From the NCBI GenBank assembly GCA_034509495.1, contig CM067504.1, positions 2,026,234 through 2,090,233 of the forward strand: a stretch of DNA of 64,000 bases. Reading direction: 5' to 3'. This document shows positions 33,326-45,035 of this stretch, piece after piece. This stretch comes from Acestrorhynchus altus (Eukaryota; Chordata; Actinopteri; Characiformes; Acestrorhynchidae). The notes under the pieces are model-generated. The model was not told the DNA's origin and made no database searches. It saw only the letters and a program-made list of their open reading frames with translations. Positions within the stretch are counted from its first letter, which is position 1. The number at the start of each line of letters is the position of its first letter. The translations under genes were made by a program, and so were the position numbers.

Positions 33326-33695
33326 ATACTTCTCTGATTTCTCTCATCAATAAAACTAGTCTCGAGTTCTAAAGGTTAAATATCTACATGCTCTACAAGG
33401 TAGCTGTTTCACTTTCTGCTCCACAAATGTCCCCCAACAGCAGTTTGAAGCTTTTGGCTAAAAGTTTTGGCACCCCACATTATGAGCAAAAGCTTGTGGA
33501 CAGGTTGGACAGCTCTTATAGCTAATCAAACCGGACGAGCTTTTGGACCCGGTTCTGGATCTCCGAAAAAGCTGAAATCTTGCTTAGAGAAGCAGTGAAA
33601 TAAACCCCTTTAGAAGTCTAGGCCAATTTTATGGGACGTTTTCTTCATTGGACATACTCTTATTCACCAAAAATGAGACACACATTTATAAAAGA
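33326..33695. other. Unassigned
   Basis: Lies between two inverted B tails; no gene signal. Confidence 0.4.
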
Positions 33696-34135
33696 CAGGC
33701 ACACAAACCAGATATTGTTATTTTCAGGATACTTTTCAACGGTCTTCGTCTGAGATGTAAAAATACACGTGTAAAAACGTTCATTTTCAGCTCAAAAATG
33801 CTTTACGTCTCAGAAATCCTGTTGGAAATTGACCATCCAGGGAGGTTTACGTCTGAAAATGCAAGAATCTGGATCAACTGTTTGTAAAGATGTGATTGAC
33901 GTTGATATTTATAATAATACAAACACTGAAAGTACTCGACAGTGGTCCAAATGGAATAAACAGGGTAGGAGGAGCTCCTTTGGCATTTAAACTGGGATTT
34001 CATTCAGCTGGAATGGTTCGACTGGTTAAATAGGTTGAGTGCTGGAGTTTGTGTATCATGTGTGCAGGCGACTCTGACTGGGAGTTATGGAGCCTAGAAA
34101 ACAGCATGTAACTGCCTGCGAAGTGCAGATGTTTG
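33696..34135 (-). repeat. Composite element B, copy 8, reversed, VNTR lost
   Basis: Minus orientation: head words GTTACATGCTGTTTTCTAGG and CTCCATAACTCCCAGTCAGA (34108-34070), AGTTTAAATGCCAAAGGAGC (33998-33972), then directly tail words CCATTTGGACCACTGTCGAG and CAATTTCCAACAGGATTTC. The VNTR and proximal tail are absent. Confidence 0.7.
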
Positions 34136-34907
34136 GTTTGAAGCATTAAACTGTGATTAATCGGAAGAATTGATTACTGAGTATTGATGAATGATTACTC
34201 AATAACTGTTCAATACTACAGTAACTGTTAGTACACGAATATATAGGTTATGTTGTAAAGAAATGAAGGTGTGTGTGTGTGTGTGTGTGTGTACTGCTGT
34301 CTGTGTGGGCTGGGTGTGGACGGTAGTTAGCCCATTTGTGACTATGTGCAATGAGAGGTTAGAGTGAGAGAGGGTGTCTGTGACTGGAGTGACTTTGCAC
34401 CGAGGGGGTCTGGTGTGTGTGACGTCAGTGTGAATCTCACTGCTGACGCAGTTTGGAGCGTGTAATGATGATTCAGGCTGCTGGCTTTTTGGGGAGAAGA
34501 GCAGAAAGTTGTCGCAGCCCAGTGCGCAAGGTGCACTCACAGATAAGCCGAGCACCTTTCTGACCCGTCTAATGGCTACACTTACAGACTGACAGACAGA
34601 CGGACGCTCGCTCCACACACTCATACGTGAAATACCCAGTTCTTAATGTCATAAGGCGATGTGGGAAGACTGTGGCCTGTGTGTGTATGCGTGTATGTGT
34701 GGGTGTGTATGTGGCCCGGGGTCAGAGTTACATAACGTCGAGGACTGACCCACTAAGACCGTGGATTAGGAGACAGACAAAGAATCGCATACAGGAATAA
34801 TAACAAAGTCGGGCACAAAAGAGAACAAAGAGAGCGACAAGAAGGCTATACAGACCTGCAGACTAGGCTGGGGGGGTGAAGTTAATCTGCCCAGGAGTTC
34901 ACTAAAA

Positions 34908-34908
<1 letters not shown>
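34136..34908. other. Unassigned
   Basis: (GT)n at 34269-34292 and a GTGTGTATG-rich segment at 34680-34715; no repeat family or coding signal. Confidence 0.4.
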
Positions 34909-34957
<49 letters not shown>

Positions 34958-35077
34958 ACTGGAAAGCCCCTGTGTTTAGTTCTGTCCAGCTGCTGACGCC
35001 CTTCCAGACAGGTCAAATCCCCCCTATGGGCCTAAAATATGAGTCAGGGATAACTGGCAACCGAAATCTGTCCCACA

Positions 35078-35148
<71 letters not shown>

Positions 35149-35265
35149 TGACTAAAGTGCAGCAGTGCATTTTGCACACTTGGGGGGCCAAGTAAATTTC
35201 CACGGCATACGCACACACACACTCCAAATCCCTCTGTAGACTGTGTGATAAAAGGGAAATGTCTT

Positions 35266-35344
<79 letters not shown>
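34909..35344. repeat. Three alternating (TG)/(CA)/(TG) arrays
   Basis: (TG)24 at 34909-34956, (CA)32 at 35080-35144 and (TG)37 at 35271-35344, separated by about 120 bp each. Neighbours are mutually inverted and so self-complementary. Confidence 0.97.
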
Positions 35345-35345
<1 letters not shown>

Positions 35346-35389
35346 AAATACTCATGGTCAACAAAATAGTTGTATGTTCCAAAGCATAC

Positions 35390-35560
35390 ATCATCTATAA
35401 AGCATGGTGGAGGTAGAGTTATGGCATGAGAATATATCATCATGAAAAATAGTTGCACCCAGAAGGACGTGGGGGATTGCAGTGCTGTTGGGAGAGAAGA
35501 TAAAGATGATCAATATTTATTGATCTTCACACACAGAAGTGGTGTCTCTGTTGTAAAGAT
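35390..35560. mobile_element. Tc1-like fragments (families E and C)
   Basis: AAAGCATGGTGGAGGTAGAG (KHGGGS-type word) at 35399, then the terminus AGTTGCACCCAGAAGGACG and GTGTCTCTGTTG with ATCAATATTTATTGATCTTC (family C 3' end, minus orientation). Confidence 0.6.
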
Positions 35561-36340
35561 TTTAGCTTCTCATCAATGTTCTCTCTAAACCAGGAACATC
35601 TTGTAAAGGATGTCTCTGGTCTAAAAGCACATGGGCATTTGTGACTACAGGAGAGAGGACAGAAGGCTTTTCCATCTGCATGGGATTCCCTGTGCTATCC
35701 GAGGACAAACTGAATATCCTATTATAGTCTGCAGAAGGACAGCTCTCCAGCAAAACCAGCCCAGTGCCGCTCCGAGACAAATCACAGCTGCCTCAATATG
35801 GAAAAGTATGGATGTTTTCAAACATCTGGAAACTTCAGCACAGAAGTGGCTGCACATACATTGGTCTGCGTTTGAGGAGCTTTGGATCCCCTAATCGTTG
35901 GCCTCCACTCAGACCACTGATGGTTTATGAGGTTTCCATTAATGAAGTGCAGATTAGTGAGGATTGGGAATGACGCTGTAAGGAACCGGTTGGGGGTGCC
36001 GCACCGCCTGGGTAGCATGCGTGGTTTGGGAGAGGGGTGGAAGGGCTTAGTGGAGGAGCTTAAGTGTGCTGAGGCAGAGCGAGAAATGATATTACTGGGC
36101 TCAAAGGATGGGATGTAAGCAGCAGCACTCATCACAAACGCAGGAGGAACATGTCATCCCCAAGAGGCAATTCAATCTGCAGAGAGGGAAATGGAGCAGG
36201 GGCGTGTGAGGAGAGGACAGATGCAAAAATGGGAGGACAGGACTAGGGTCAGGTGATTCATGAAATGCATAGCAGTAACAGGAGCCCGTTCCACCACTTG
36301 GAGAACATAAATGATCAAACCTTAATTCACAATAATGAAA
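35561..36340. other. Unassigned
   Basis: Short overlapping frames on both strands (35631-36135) have no family similarity. GC content is moderate and no splice-bounded exon stands out. Confidence 0.4.
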
Positions 36341-36344
36341 CTCA

Positions 36345-36445
36345 TTTTGATGTATGCTCATTATTATGACACACTATCTCATGATGGACATGATATCTTG
36401 TTATCTTACTGTCTTATAATTATGACTCACTGTCTCATTTAATTC
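36345..36445. repeat. Decayed tandem repeat, TATGACTTAATATCTCATTA type (left part)
   Basis: ATTATTATGACACACTATCTC, then TTATAATTATGACTCACTGTC-like units (each a 20-base word with changes), related to 37825-37945 on the other side of the Tc1 copy. Confidence 0.6.
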
Positions 36446-36454
36446 GGTTCATTT

Positions 36455-37735
36455 TCCCTCTAACTTCTCCACACAATACTCCACAACGACAGTGAGAAAA
36501 TATAAAAATATAAAACACAAAAACATAACCTACACAAGTGTCCTCAGCCTTTTTTGAAGCACTTTGGACAGCAATTACAGCCTCGAGTCTTTTTGAGTTT
36601 GATGCTATAAGCTTGGCATTTTTGGAAGGTTCTCCCATTCTTCTTTGCAGAACCCCTCATCACCACATTGGATGGGGAGCGTTGGTGCACAGCCATTTTT
36701 AGATATCTCCAGAGATGTTCAAATCAGTTCAGATCAAGACTGAACTCTGGCTGGGACACTCAAGGACACTAGAGTTGTGCCAAAGCCACTCGTTTGTTAT
36801 CTTGACTGTGTGCTGAGGGTCGTTGTCTTATTGGAAGATAAACCTTCATCCAAGTTTGAGGTCCAGAGAGCTCTGGAGCAGGTTATCATCAAGGATGTCT
36901 CTGTACATTGCTGCAGTCATCTTTCCCTGACTGGTCTCCTTCAGACATGCCAACTGGCATCCCCACAGCATGATGCTGCCACCACAATGCTTAACTGTAG
37001 GAATGGGGTTGGTAAGGTGATGAGTAGTTCCTGGTCTCCTTCAGACATGATGCCTGGCATTCAGTCCAAAAAGTTCCATTTTTGTGTCCAGATCATTTTG
37101 TTTCTCATTGTCTCAGAGTCCCTTAGACAGGCTGTCATGTGCCTTTTACTGGGGAGTGGCTTCTGTCTGGCCATACAGACCTAAAGGGTGGAGTGCTGCA
37201 GAAAAGGTTGTCCTTCTGGAAGGTTCTCCTCTCCCCACAGAGCAAAGTTGGAGCTCTGTCAGAGTGACCATTGGGTTCTTGGTCACCACCCTGACTAAGG
37301 CCCTGCTATCACTCAGTTTAGCCAGGCGGACAGCTCTATGAAGAGTCCTGGTGGTTACAAACTTCTTCCATTTAAGGATGATGGCGGCCACTGTGCTCAT
37401 TGGGATCTTCAATAGGGGTCTACAGACAGTTCCTTAGACTTCATGTCCTGGTTTGTGCTCTGACCTGCACTGTCCACTATGGGACCTTATATTAACAGGT
37501 GTGTCTTTCCAAACCATGTCTAATCAACTGAATTGACCACAGGTGTCCAATCAAGCTGTAGAAACATCTGCAGGATGACCACCTGAGCTCAGTTTTGAGA
37601 GTCATAGCAAATGCTTTGAATTCTTTTGTACCTGATATTTCTGTGTTTTATTTTTAATAACTTTGCAAAAATGTAAAACAAACTTTTCTCACATTGTTTT
37701 TGAGGGACAACGTGTGTGGAGTTTAGAGGGAATAA
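36455..37735 (-). pseudogene. Tc1-like transposon, family F, near full length
   Basis: The ends CCCTCTAACTTCTCCACACA (36457) and TGTGTGGAGTTTAGAGGG (37713-37730) are inverted relatives. The minus strand has STVAAIILKWKKFVTTRTLH and VTKNPMVTLTELQLCSVGRG (helix-turn-helix region) at 37146-37412, and NSKRLEAVIAVQSASKKAED at the C-terminus (36560-36600). A central part with KHCGGSIMLWGCQ-like words is frameshifted. About 1.28 kb is shorter than the usual 1.6 kb, so there is an internal deletion and the copy is inactive. Confidence 0.88.
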
Positions 37736-37824
37736 GATCATGTCATCTATTTTGAAATAAGACTGTAACATAATGAAATGTGCAAAAAGTGAAGTGATGG
37801 ATATACGGTACCGTAAAATTGACT

Positions 37825-37945
37825 TAATATCTCATTAATATGACTTAATATCTCATTATTATGACTTAATATCTCATTATTATGACATAATGTCTCATTA
37901 TTACTTTGTGTCTCATTTTAATGACCTAGAATCTCACGACTTACT
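37825..37945. repeat. Tandem repeat, TATGACTTAATATCTCATTA units (right part)
   Basis: Five to six 20-22-bp units of decreasing similarity. Confidence 0.9.
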
Positions 37946-38035
37946 GCCATTTATTTTCTGCAAGTGGCAGAAATGGGCTTCAAACGACTACACTAAGATA
38001 ACAACAATTACACAGTCACTGAAGTATGGGTATTA

Positions 38036-38038
<3 letters not shown>

Positions 38039-38084
<46 letters not shown>

Positions 38085-38640
38085 GGGGGAGTGATTTTAA
38101 GTAACTAATTAATGATCTTTGAAGAGGTCAGGACAGACAGTAAATTACAGCCTTTCTCAGTGTCAGGTTTTTCTGCGGCAGCTCCTTCACATGTCATTAA
38201 CCGTGTCTCCAGTCTGTCTGCTCAGATTTACATCACTAGCTCAACCCAGATCATCAGAACCAAATCTTGTTAGCGTGCAAAATGAACGATATGTCCCACA
38301 AACCCAACAGCTATTGTAGACCAGCTTGCAGATTATCATTTAATGTAAAGGTTCTTCAAACTTACATGGTACTTCAGGAACTCATAATTGGTTCTTCTGT
38401 GGCATCGATCAAAGAACCTTTTGAAGCACTTTTGTAACCCACAGGAGCCCTTTTTGGAATATTGAGTCAAAACAAAATCAATTGACTGTAATGGTGTCCT
38501 ACCAGACTGGAGTCACTTTCATCCTGGTGGACGAGTCATTCTATATGAGGCCAGATCAACGTTCTTCTAGGCACTTTGAATCCCCACATTCTGTTAGTGA
38601 GACCCTGCAACCAGTCATCTGACCTTTTTGGACAAAAGGA
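38039..38640. other. (GT)22 then mostly unassigned
   Basis: (GT)n at 38039-38083. The words GACTGTAATGGTGTCCTACC and GACGAGTCATTCTATATGAG (38475-38550) look like a decayed family C Tc1 fragment. Confidence 0.5.
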
Positions 38641-38778
38641 CCATTTGAAAACAGTAACTTCTGTGCTGAGGGTCATTGTCTTGCTGCATGACCCACATTC
38701 TCTTGAGATTCAGCTCAGCTCCTTTTTTGCATATTTTTGCCTGTTTTTATTTATTTATTTATTTATTTATTATTGTAC

Positions 38779-38833
<55 letters not shown>

Positions 38834-39480
38834 AGAGATCACATTATTTTATTATTGTTACTATTATTATTTTATTATAGTCAATTCCAATTCTTGGTGA
38901 TCTTCTGAATAGTCTTCTCCCAGAAAGTCCTGTCTTCGGTTTGGGTCTTCAGGCATCTGAATGGTTGGTTCATTATTCCTTGAATTGCATCCATCCATCA
39001 TCCATCACCTTCAACAGTTCCAAACATGACGATCTTCTCCAGTGAATCGGTTCTTCTCCTAATGTGTCCAAAATAAGAGAGCTTAAGAGAGTCTTCTTTG
39101 CTGTCCAGAGAACTGTCAGAAGTCATTGCCAACACCTAGGTTCAAAGCAGTCTATATTTCAAAGGCCGTTCGGTGTTCTCCTGATGGTGGACTCATGAAC
39201 ATTAGCCAATGTGAGAAAGACCTTTAGTTTTTTAGAAGTTCTGTTGGGTTCCTTTGTGAGCTCGCCAAATATTCCACTCCTTGCTCTTGGTGTGAACTTC
39301 GCTGGTGGAGCACTCCTGGGGAGGGTGATGATGGTCTTGAATGTCCTCCATTTGTACACAGTCTGTCTGACTGTGGATCGGTGGAGTCCAAACTCTTTAG
39401 AGATGCTTCTGTAACCTTTGCCAGCCTGATGAGCATCAACAGCTCTTCTTCTGAGCTCATTTGTTTCATTTGGATCTAGA
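38641..39480 (-). pseudogene. Tc1-like remnant, family D, interrupted by microsatellites
   Basis: The 3' word GGTCATTGTCTTGCTGCATG is followed by (TTTA)n (38747-38771) and (CA)25 (38783-38832). Further on, the minus strand has FKTIITLPRSAPPAKFTPRA, FLTLANVHESTIRRTPN (39160-39330) and LLMLIRLAKVTEASLKSLDS, the N-terminal DNA-binding region in shifting frames. Confidence 0.8.
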
Positions 39481-39962
39481 TGGTCTAATTTTCAGCACCA
39501 CTGTGTGTATTTCTGACTGCAATCAGCAGTACAGCCACTCGCATACTAATTAACCTGTACGTACATTGTACGGTTCTCTATGATTTCGTACTCTATGTTT
39601 AAGTGTGCGTGTATTATTTGCCTTTTTTAGCACTAGAAGGAAACTAGAACATCAACATAAACAATGTAAATGTAGGTCACACATGACCAGGCAATTGTGA
39701 AGAAATGACTGTTTATGTACTGGGTCTATATGTGTGAGTGTGTGTTTACACATTGTTGAGTATGATGTATTTGTCTATGTCTGGAACAGCATAGCATCAG
39801 CAACTCTTCCAGAAAACCACCAGGTAAACAGCATCACACTCGGAACACACACTCGCTGGTACACGGTAGACCACATGATCCTCCGATTAGTCCTCCTATC
39901 GGCTCTGCGTGGCAATGCTTCGCATCATACCACTAGGAGTGTTCTTACCAAGTAACATGGTA
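39481..39962. other. Unassigned
   Basis: No repeat family or coding signature recognised. Confidence 0.4.
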
Positions 39963-40290
39963 AGGTAACATCTGCTCCATGCAGACCCTCCACTGGTGTT
40001 CCACAAAGCTCAGTGCTTGGTCCTCTTCTCTTCTCCCTCTACACTGACGTAAGATCCTCTCACTGGTTTTCTTACCACTGCTATGCTGATGACACTCTAC
40101 TTATCCTTTCTTCCCCACCTTCTGACACCCAGGTTTCATCTCACATCTCAGCCTGCCTTGCTGACGTCTCATCACGGATGGCAGCCCATCACCTGAAACT
40201 CAAACCCAGCAAGACCGAACTGCTGTACATCCCTGGAATCACTGGTCCTCACCATGTTCTTGCCATTTCAGATCTTTGACTGCTAGACGT
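39963..40290 (+). pseudogene. L2-like LINE reverse transcriptase fragment
   Basis: PSTGVPQSSVLGPLLFSLYT, then the RT catalytic motif in YHCYADDTLLIL (about 40072-40110), then ISACLADVSSRMAAHHLKLK and PSKTELLYIPG. YADDT with LGPLLFxLY is typical of non-LTR elements and not of retroviruses (YxDD with LPQG). Only the palm region remains; no endonuclease. Confidence 0.85.
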
Positions 40291-40369
40291 GCCACTACAA
40301 CACACTCCAAGACATTCTGCACAGTTGACAGATTTTGAGAGATGGTCATTTCGTCCAATCAAACCCCCA

Positions 40370-40545
40370 TCAAGGACAGGGGTCACCAACCCCTTGGAGA
40401 GCTATCTTTCTGCAGGTTTCAACTCCAACCCAAATCTTACACATCCCGTTCAGCCAATCAAGAACTTATGAAGGCAGTAATTAGTTGGATCAGGTGGGGA
40501 GGATCTCCAGAAGCAGGGTTGGTGACCCCTGAACGAGGAACCTGG
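40370..40545. repeat. Dispersed repeat N (GGGTCACCAACCC type)
   Basis: Inverted ends AGGGGTCACCAACCCCTTGG (40378) and CAGGGTTGGTGACCCCTGAA (40515) bound about 155 bp with CTGCAGGTTTCAACTCCAAC inside. It looks like a MITE. A relative may be at 45545-45595. Confidence 0.65.
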
Positions 40546-41136
40546 ATTACTACTGAAACTATATCGTCTTTAGTGCCGAATCCAGGATTTGTTTGAGATC
40601 TGATGATAGTCAGAGATGATCATGGAGGTGTTGTGGTGAGTGCTTCAACCCTGCCTTTTCTGTGGAGCCCCAACTGCTGGTGTGATGATCTGGGGAGCCA
40701 ATGCATCTACGTTATTTTGCTCACCCTTACACCGTAACGTGACGTGACAGTAAATCTTGGTTTGATTTGATTGCATATGACAGTCATTCACCCCTAGAAG
40801 TGGTATGAAGGAAACTAACAGCTCAGCGATGTGTGCAGGACAACCTGTGGACACGTGTACCCTCTCACAGGGCATCCAACTGGCATTTTTCAGCCATATA
40901 CTGCTCCTCCACACAAAGAGAGTGAAGGATCTACCAACCTATGAGAGTGGAGGATCTACAAGCCCAGTTGCAACATCGGTGGGCATAAACCAGTATGCCT
41001 CCAGGACCATCCATGCCTCATTTTGTATCCACACTAGTCTACAGCCCCATGAAGTGAAGAGGGAACATTACACTGTGGCACATTTCCTAATACATAGTGA
41101 CAGAAAGAGAGGGAGTAACTCTCTCTCTCTCTCTAT

Positions 41137-41174
<38 letters not shown>

Positions 41175-41640
41175 CGCGTGTCAAAACTAAAGCACACAGA
41201 GCTCTGGCTCCTCCAGGAATCCTGAGCACTGAATAAGGTAACATGCACTCCTTGGAATGGAGTATGTTCTCCGCTCTTTCCAGAAGTGATACATACTGAA
41301 TGCTGATGCTGTCACACTGACAGGCCTTTCTCTGTGTAAAAATGTAGGGTCTGTTTTCAAAAGGCACGTGTAGATCCGTGGGTTTGTGTCTTAAAGGTTG
41401 TTACCTGTTAACAGTGTTTAATGGTTCACTTTGCTGCAAATGATTCCCAACAGAGCTGCCCAGTAAACATCACTTCAACCTCGTCGTTGCAATGTGAGCA
41501 CATGCAGCCGTCACATCACTGTTTTCTAGGCTCCATAACCCAGGATCAGAGTAACCTACAGACACGCTACCCGACTTTCCCTATGTGACCATGGCACTAT
41601 GAGCCCATCGTAATCCACTCGTCTTCATCTGAAAGGACCT
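40546..41640. other. Unassigned, with (CT)n(CA)n
   Basis: Compound (CT)n/(CA)n at 41116-41172. A frame at 40805-41236 has no family similarity. The word TTTTCTAGGCTCCATAACCC (41522) is the outer head of the following B element. Confidence 0.45.
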
Positions 41641-42025
41641 TCCAGTGCATGTTTACTGCTCTGTCCACGTAAACATGCTCAACCTGCATACAGACTCTGA
41701 CTGATCAGAGAGAGGGGGCGGGGCTGACGCTCAACCCGCATACAGACTCTGACTGATCAGACAGAGGGGGTGGGGCTGATGCTCAACCTCCATACAGACT
41801 CTGGCTGATCAGAGAGAGGGGGCGGGACTGATGCTCAATCTGCATACAGACTCTGACTGATCAGAGAGAGGGGGCGGGGCTGATGCTCAACCTGCATACA
41901 GACTCTGACTGATCAGAGAGAGGGGGCGGGGCTGATGCTCAACCTGCATACAGACTCTGACTGATCAGAGAGAGGGGGCGGGGCTGATGACAAAATTCAG
42001 AATAAAAGTCCTGAGAAGGGAATAC
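41640..42025 (+). repeat. Composite element B, copy 5 (about 6 units)
   Basis: Head CTTCCAGTGCATGTTTACTG (41639), VNTR 41682-41990, then TTCAGAATAAAAGTCCTGAG. The distal tail is missing. Confidence 0.92.
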
Positions 42026-42029
42026 ATGT

Positions 42030-42400
42030 AATGCTCCCGACACTGGGGGGAGAAGACAAGCACATGCTTCGTCCATACATATGAAACCTCTTTTTGAACT
42101 GCCATTTGCATCCTTATGGGACAGCCAACGCACTTGAGGACAGCACCAGGTTCCCAGCTCTGATGCAATGGCTGACAGACGCCTTTGACTTGTGCTGTTG
42201 TGTTGGTAGCATCATTTTGAAAGCAGTTACCAGTTTGAAAGCAATTCCTGCAGCTGGAAGGGTTCTGGGAAGTGGGATGGTTATATCGACATACTGCACA
42301 CCACACTGGTCGTGTGGACATTATCATAGCAGGGTGGGAGGTTGGTGGCAGGGGCTGGGCAAACAGGTATACCCATAATGCCACCCATACCACCAAATCT
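42030..42400. repeat. Repeat K fragment joined to a Tc1-C fragment
   Basis: GGGACAGCCAACGCACTTGA to GCTGACAGACGCCTTTGA (repeat K), then TTGTGCTGTTGTGTTGGTAG, ATTCCTGCAGCTGGAAGGGT and GGTTATATCGACATACTGCA as in the family C 5' region. Confidence 0.5.
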
Positions 42401-42781
42401 GCAGGAACTGATGGTTAATTTCATTGAAACAAGGCCGTAAATGCAGTCATAACCCTCGCAGAGTGAGGAGCACGGAGGAGACTTACAGCAGGGGAAAGTG
42501 GGCAGAGCAGGGTTTTACGGCACGTTCGCGATTTTGTAGTTTTAACAGCTGGGTAGGTTCCGTTATGTAATACTCCAGGACAGATCACATGTCTGATTAT
42601 GGCTTGCTTGGACACGCTGCAGGAGCACCGCCAAACGTAAACTGACTCACTAACACAGATTATACGTCTCTCCTGTGTGGTCATTAACACACAGATCAGA
42701 GGTCTCCTCCTCTCCCAGCTTCACACAGAAATCACTACTGGACTGGAGTAACCATTAACAAATACCCCAGTAACTGGGCAG

Positions 42782-42876
<95 letters not shown>

Positions 42877-43199
42877 GAATGAATGAAGGTTAAATCTTAC
42901 AAATGAACATGCACACGGCTACAGGGATAATCTAAAGTTCAAGCTTCTAAAGAGGATTACGAAAAGGAACCGCCATTATAAAGCTAGAATATGAAGAATA
43001 ATAGAACGCAAAATGAATTCACGCACAGAAATCACTCACTTCTAACGTGCAAATTACTTAAACCATACACACTTACACTCCTCCTGCTTTTCACACGCGC
43101 ATTAATTTTAATACATGTATATTTTTACATTTAGATCCCTGTTTCTTCACTCACTCTCCATTATATCCGCTCCTCTTACCACACCGAAGACACAGTCTG
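42401..43199. other. Unassigned with compound (GT)27(GA)17
   Basis: The compound microsatellite spans 42784-42873. No exon or repeat family was recognised on either side. Confidence 0.5.
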
Positions 43200-43395
43200 T
43201 AGTTAAACACTGTGTCCACTCACTGTCCACTCTATTAGACACTCCTACCGAGTGTCTCCACCTTGTAGATGTAAAGTCAGAGACAGAAGCTCATCTGTTT
43301 CTGCACAGTTTGTGTTGGTCATCCTCTAGTCCTTCGTCAGTGCCCACAGGACGCTGTCGGCTGGACATGTCTGGTTGGTGGATCGTCCAGTACGC
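43200..43395. mobile_element. Foldback family A, copy 6 (centre only)
   Basis: CTGTGTCCACTCACTGTCCA to GGCTGGACATGTCTGGTTGG. Confidence 0.85.
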
Positions 43396-44129
43396 TTTGC
43401 AAACTGGGCTAAGTGGGTTCCAGGTGGGCATGGGCTCTGAGTGGGACTGGGTGTGCATGTGTACTGATATGAGGCATATCATTACCATGTGCAATGTGCA
43501 ACCCAAATGGGGTCCATCATTACGCCATCCAGGTCCCATCAGGGTCCCTGTAGGACAAAATATTCTGGTACTCATTTGGACTACCCAAACGGGTCTCACG
43601 TTTACATGTTGTCTGGTCAGTTTAAGGGGAGCTTTAATCCTCCTTAAATGTTCTTTAACGTTACGGTCTGCGTACATGTAGTCCTGCGTCACGGCGCCGT
43701 CTTGCCAATGGTGCTGCTCTAACAGGATGACGAACGGAACGGCATCCCTGCTTGTTGAAGGACCACAATCGTGGTTGTTGGGTCACTCCGCATGTTGGAT
43801 GGTTGGTTGGATTCTACAGGATGCAATATGTTTGAACGTCAGTGTTGTGTAGATACAGAGCGCAGGCAATACAACGAAACCAAGTTAGCACGTTTTGGTG
43901 ACCACAGCTCTTTATTTAACCACGGTGAACACTGTCGAGGCAGCAGGCAGCTTATGAGGATTTGTGGTCTACTCTAATACTTACCTTGAGGATCACTACC
44001 TCAGGCTGCAGCATCAGCTAAATTCAGACACATCATTGTGTCTAAAGACTGTATAGACGGTGAGACACTTACTGAGTCTTCTTCAGTCCTAGTTCAGGAG
44101 AGCCACACTGTATAGGTGTGTTTCACGTG
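43396..44129. other. Unassigned; Tc1-like trace
   Basis: AAGGACCACAATCGTGGTTG (43758) and GGTCTGCGTACATGTAGTCC (43664) resemble the family C antisense text at 52970-53060 and 59505-59590. The rest is unassigned. Confidence 0.4.
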
Positions 44130-45035
44130 ATGTAAAAGACGGGGCTGGGCCACCAAAACCATCTCCTACCACACCCACCAAACCATCTCCTACCTCACCC
44201 ACCAAACCATCTCCTACCACACACACCAAACCATCTCCTACCGCACTCACCAAAACCTTCTCCTACCACACCCACCAAAACCGTCTCCCACCACACACCA
44301 AAGACTGTCTCCTATCACACCCACCAAAGACCATCTCCCACCACATCCACCAAAGACCGTTTCCCACCACACACACCAAAGACCGTTTCCCACCACACAC
44401 ACCAAAGACCGTTTCCCACCACACACACCAAAGACCGTCTCCTATCACACACCAAAGACCGTCTTGTACCGCAGTCACCAAAGACTGTCTCCCACCTCAC
44501 CCACAAAAGACTTTCCCACCACACCCACCAAAGACTGTTTCCCACCACACACACACCAAAGACCGTTTCCCACCACACACACCAAAGACCGTCTCCTATC
44601 ACACACCAAAGACCGTCTCCTATGACACACACCAAAGACTGTCTCCCACCGCACCCACCAAAGACCGTCTTGTACCGCAGTCACCAAAGACTGTCTCCCA
44701 CCTCACCCACAAAAGACTTTCCCACCGCATCCACCAAAGACCATTTCCCACCACACCCACCAAAGACTGTTTCCCACCGCACACACACCAAAGACCGTTT
44801 CCCACCAAACACCAAAGACCGTCTCCTATCACACACACCAAAGACTGTCTCCCGCCGCACCCACAAAGACTGTCTTCCACCACACCCACCAAAACCATTT
44901 CCCACCACACACCAAAGACCGTCTCCTATCACACACACCAAAGACTGTCTCCCACTGCACACACCAAAGACCTTCTCCCACTGCACACACCAAAGACCGT
45001 CTCCCACTGCACACACCAAAGACCTTCTCGTAGAT
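44130..45035. repeat. Minisatellite, CACACCAAAGACCGTCTCC units
   Basis: About 900 bp of 22-29-bp units around CACCAAAGACCGTTTCCCAC, with variants (CACCAAACCATCTCCTAC at the left end, AAAGACTGTCTCCC, TTGTACCGCAGT). Longer blocks repeat as a higher-order unit: the segment with CTTGTACCGCAGTCACCAAA at 44462 recurs at 44668. Confidence 0.95.

Noticed and set aside
35561..36135. Cluster of overlapping frames on both strands as a possible exon
   Set aside because: No family similarity, no consistent splice sites and no codon bias visible; could not be supported.
39963..40290. YADD reverse-transcriptase motif as sign of an endogenous retrovirus
   Set aside because: The flanking words (LGPLLFSLY, ISACLADVSSRM) are those of L2-type LINEs; no LTR, protease, integrase or envelope sequence was seen.
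40805..41236. 143-residue plus-strand frame
   Set aside because: Ends in translated (CT)n/(CA)n microsatellite and shows no recognisable domain.
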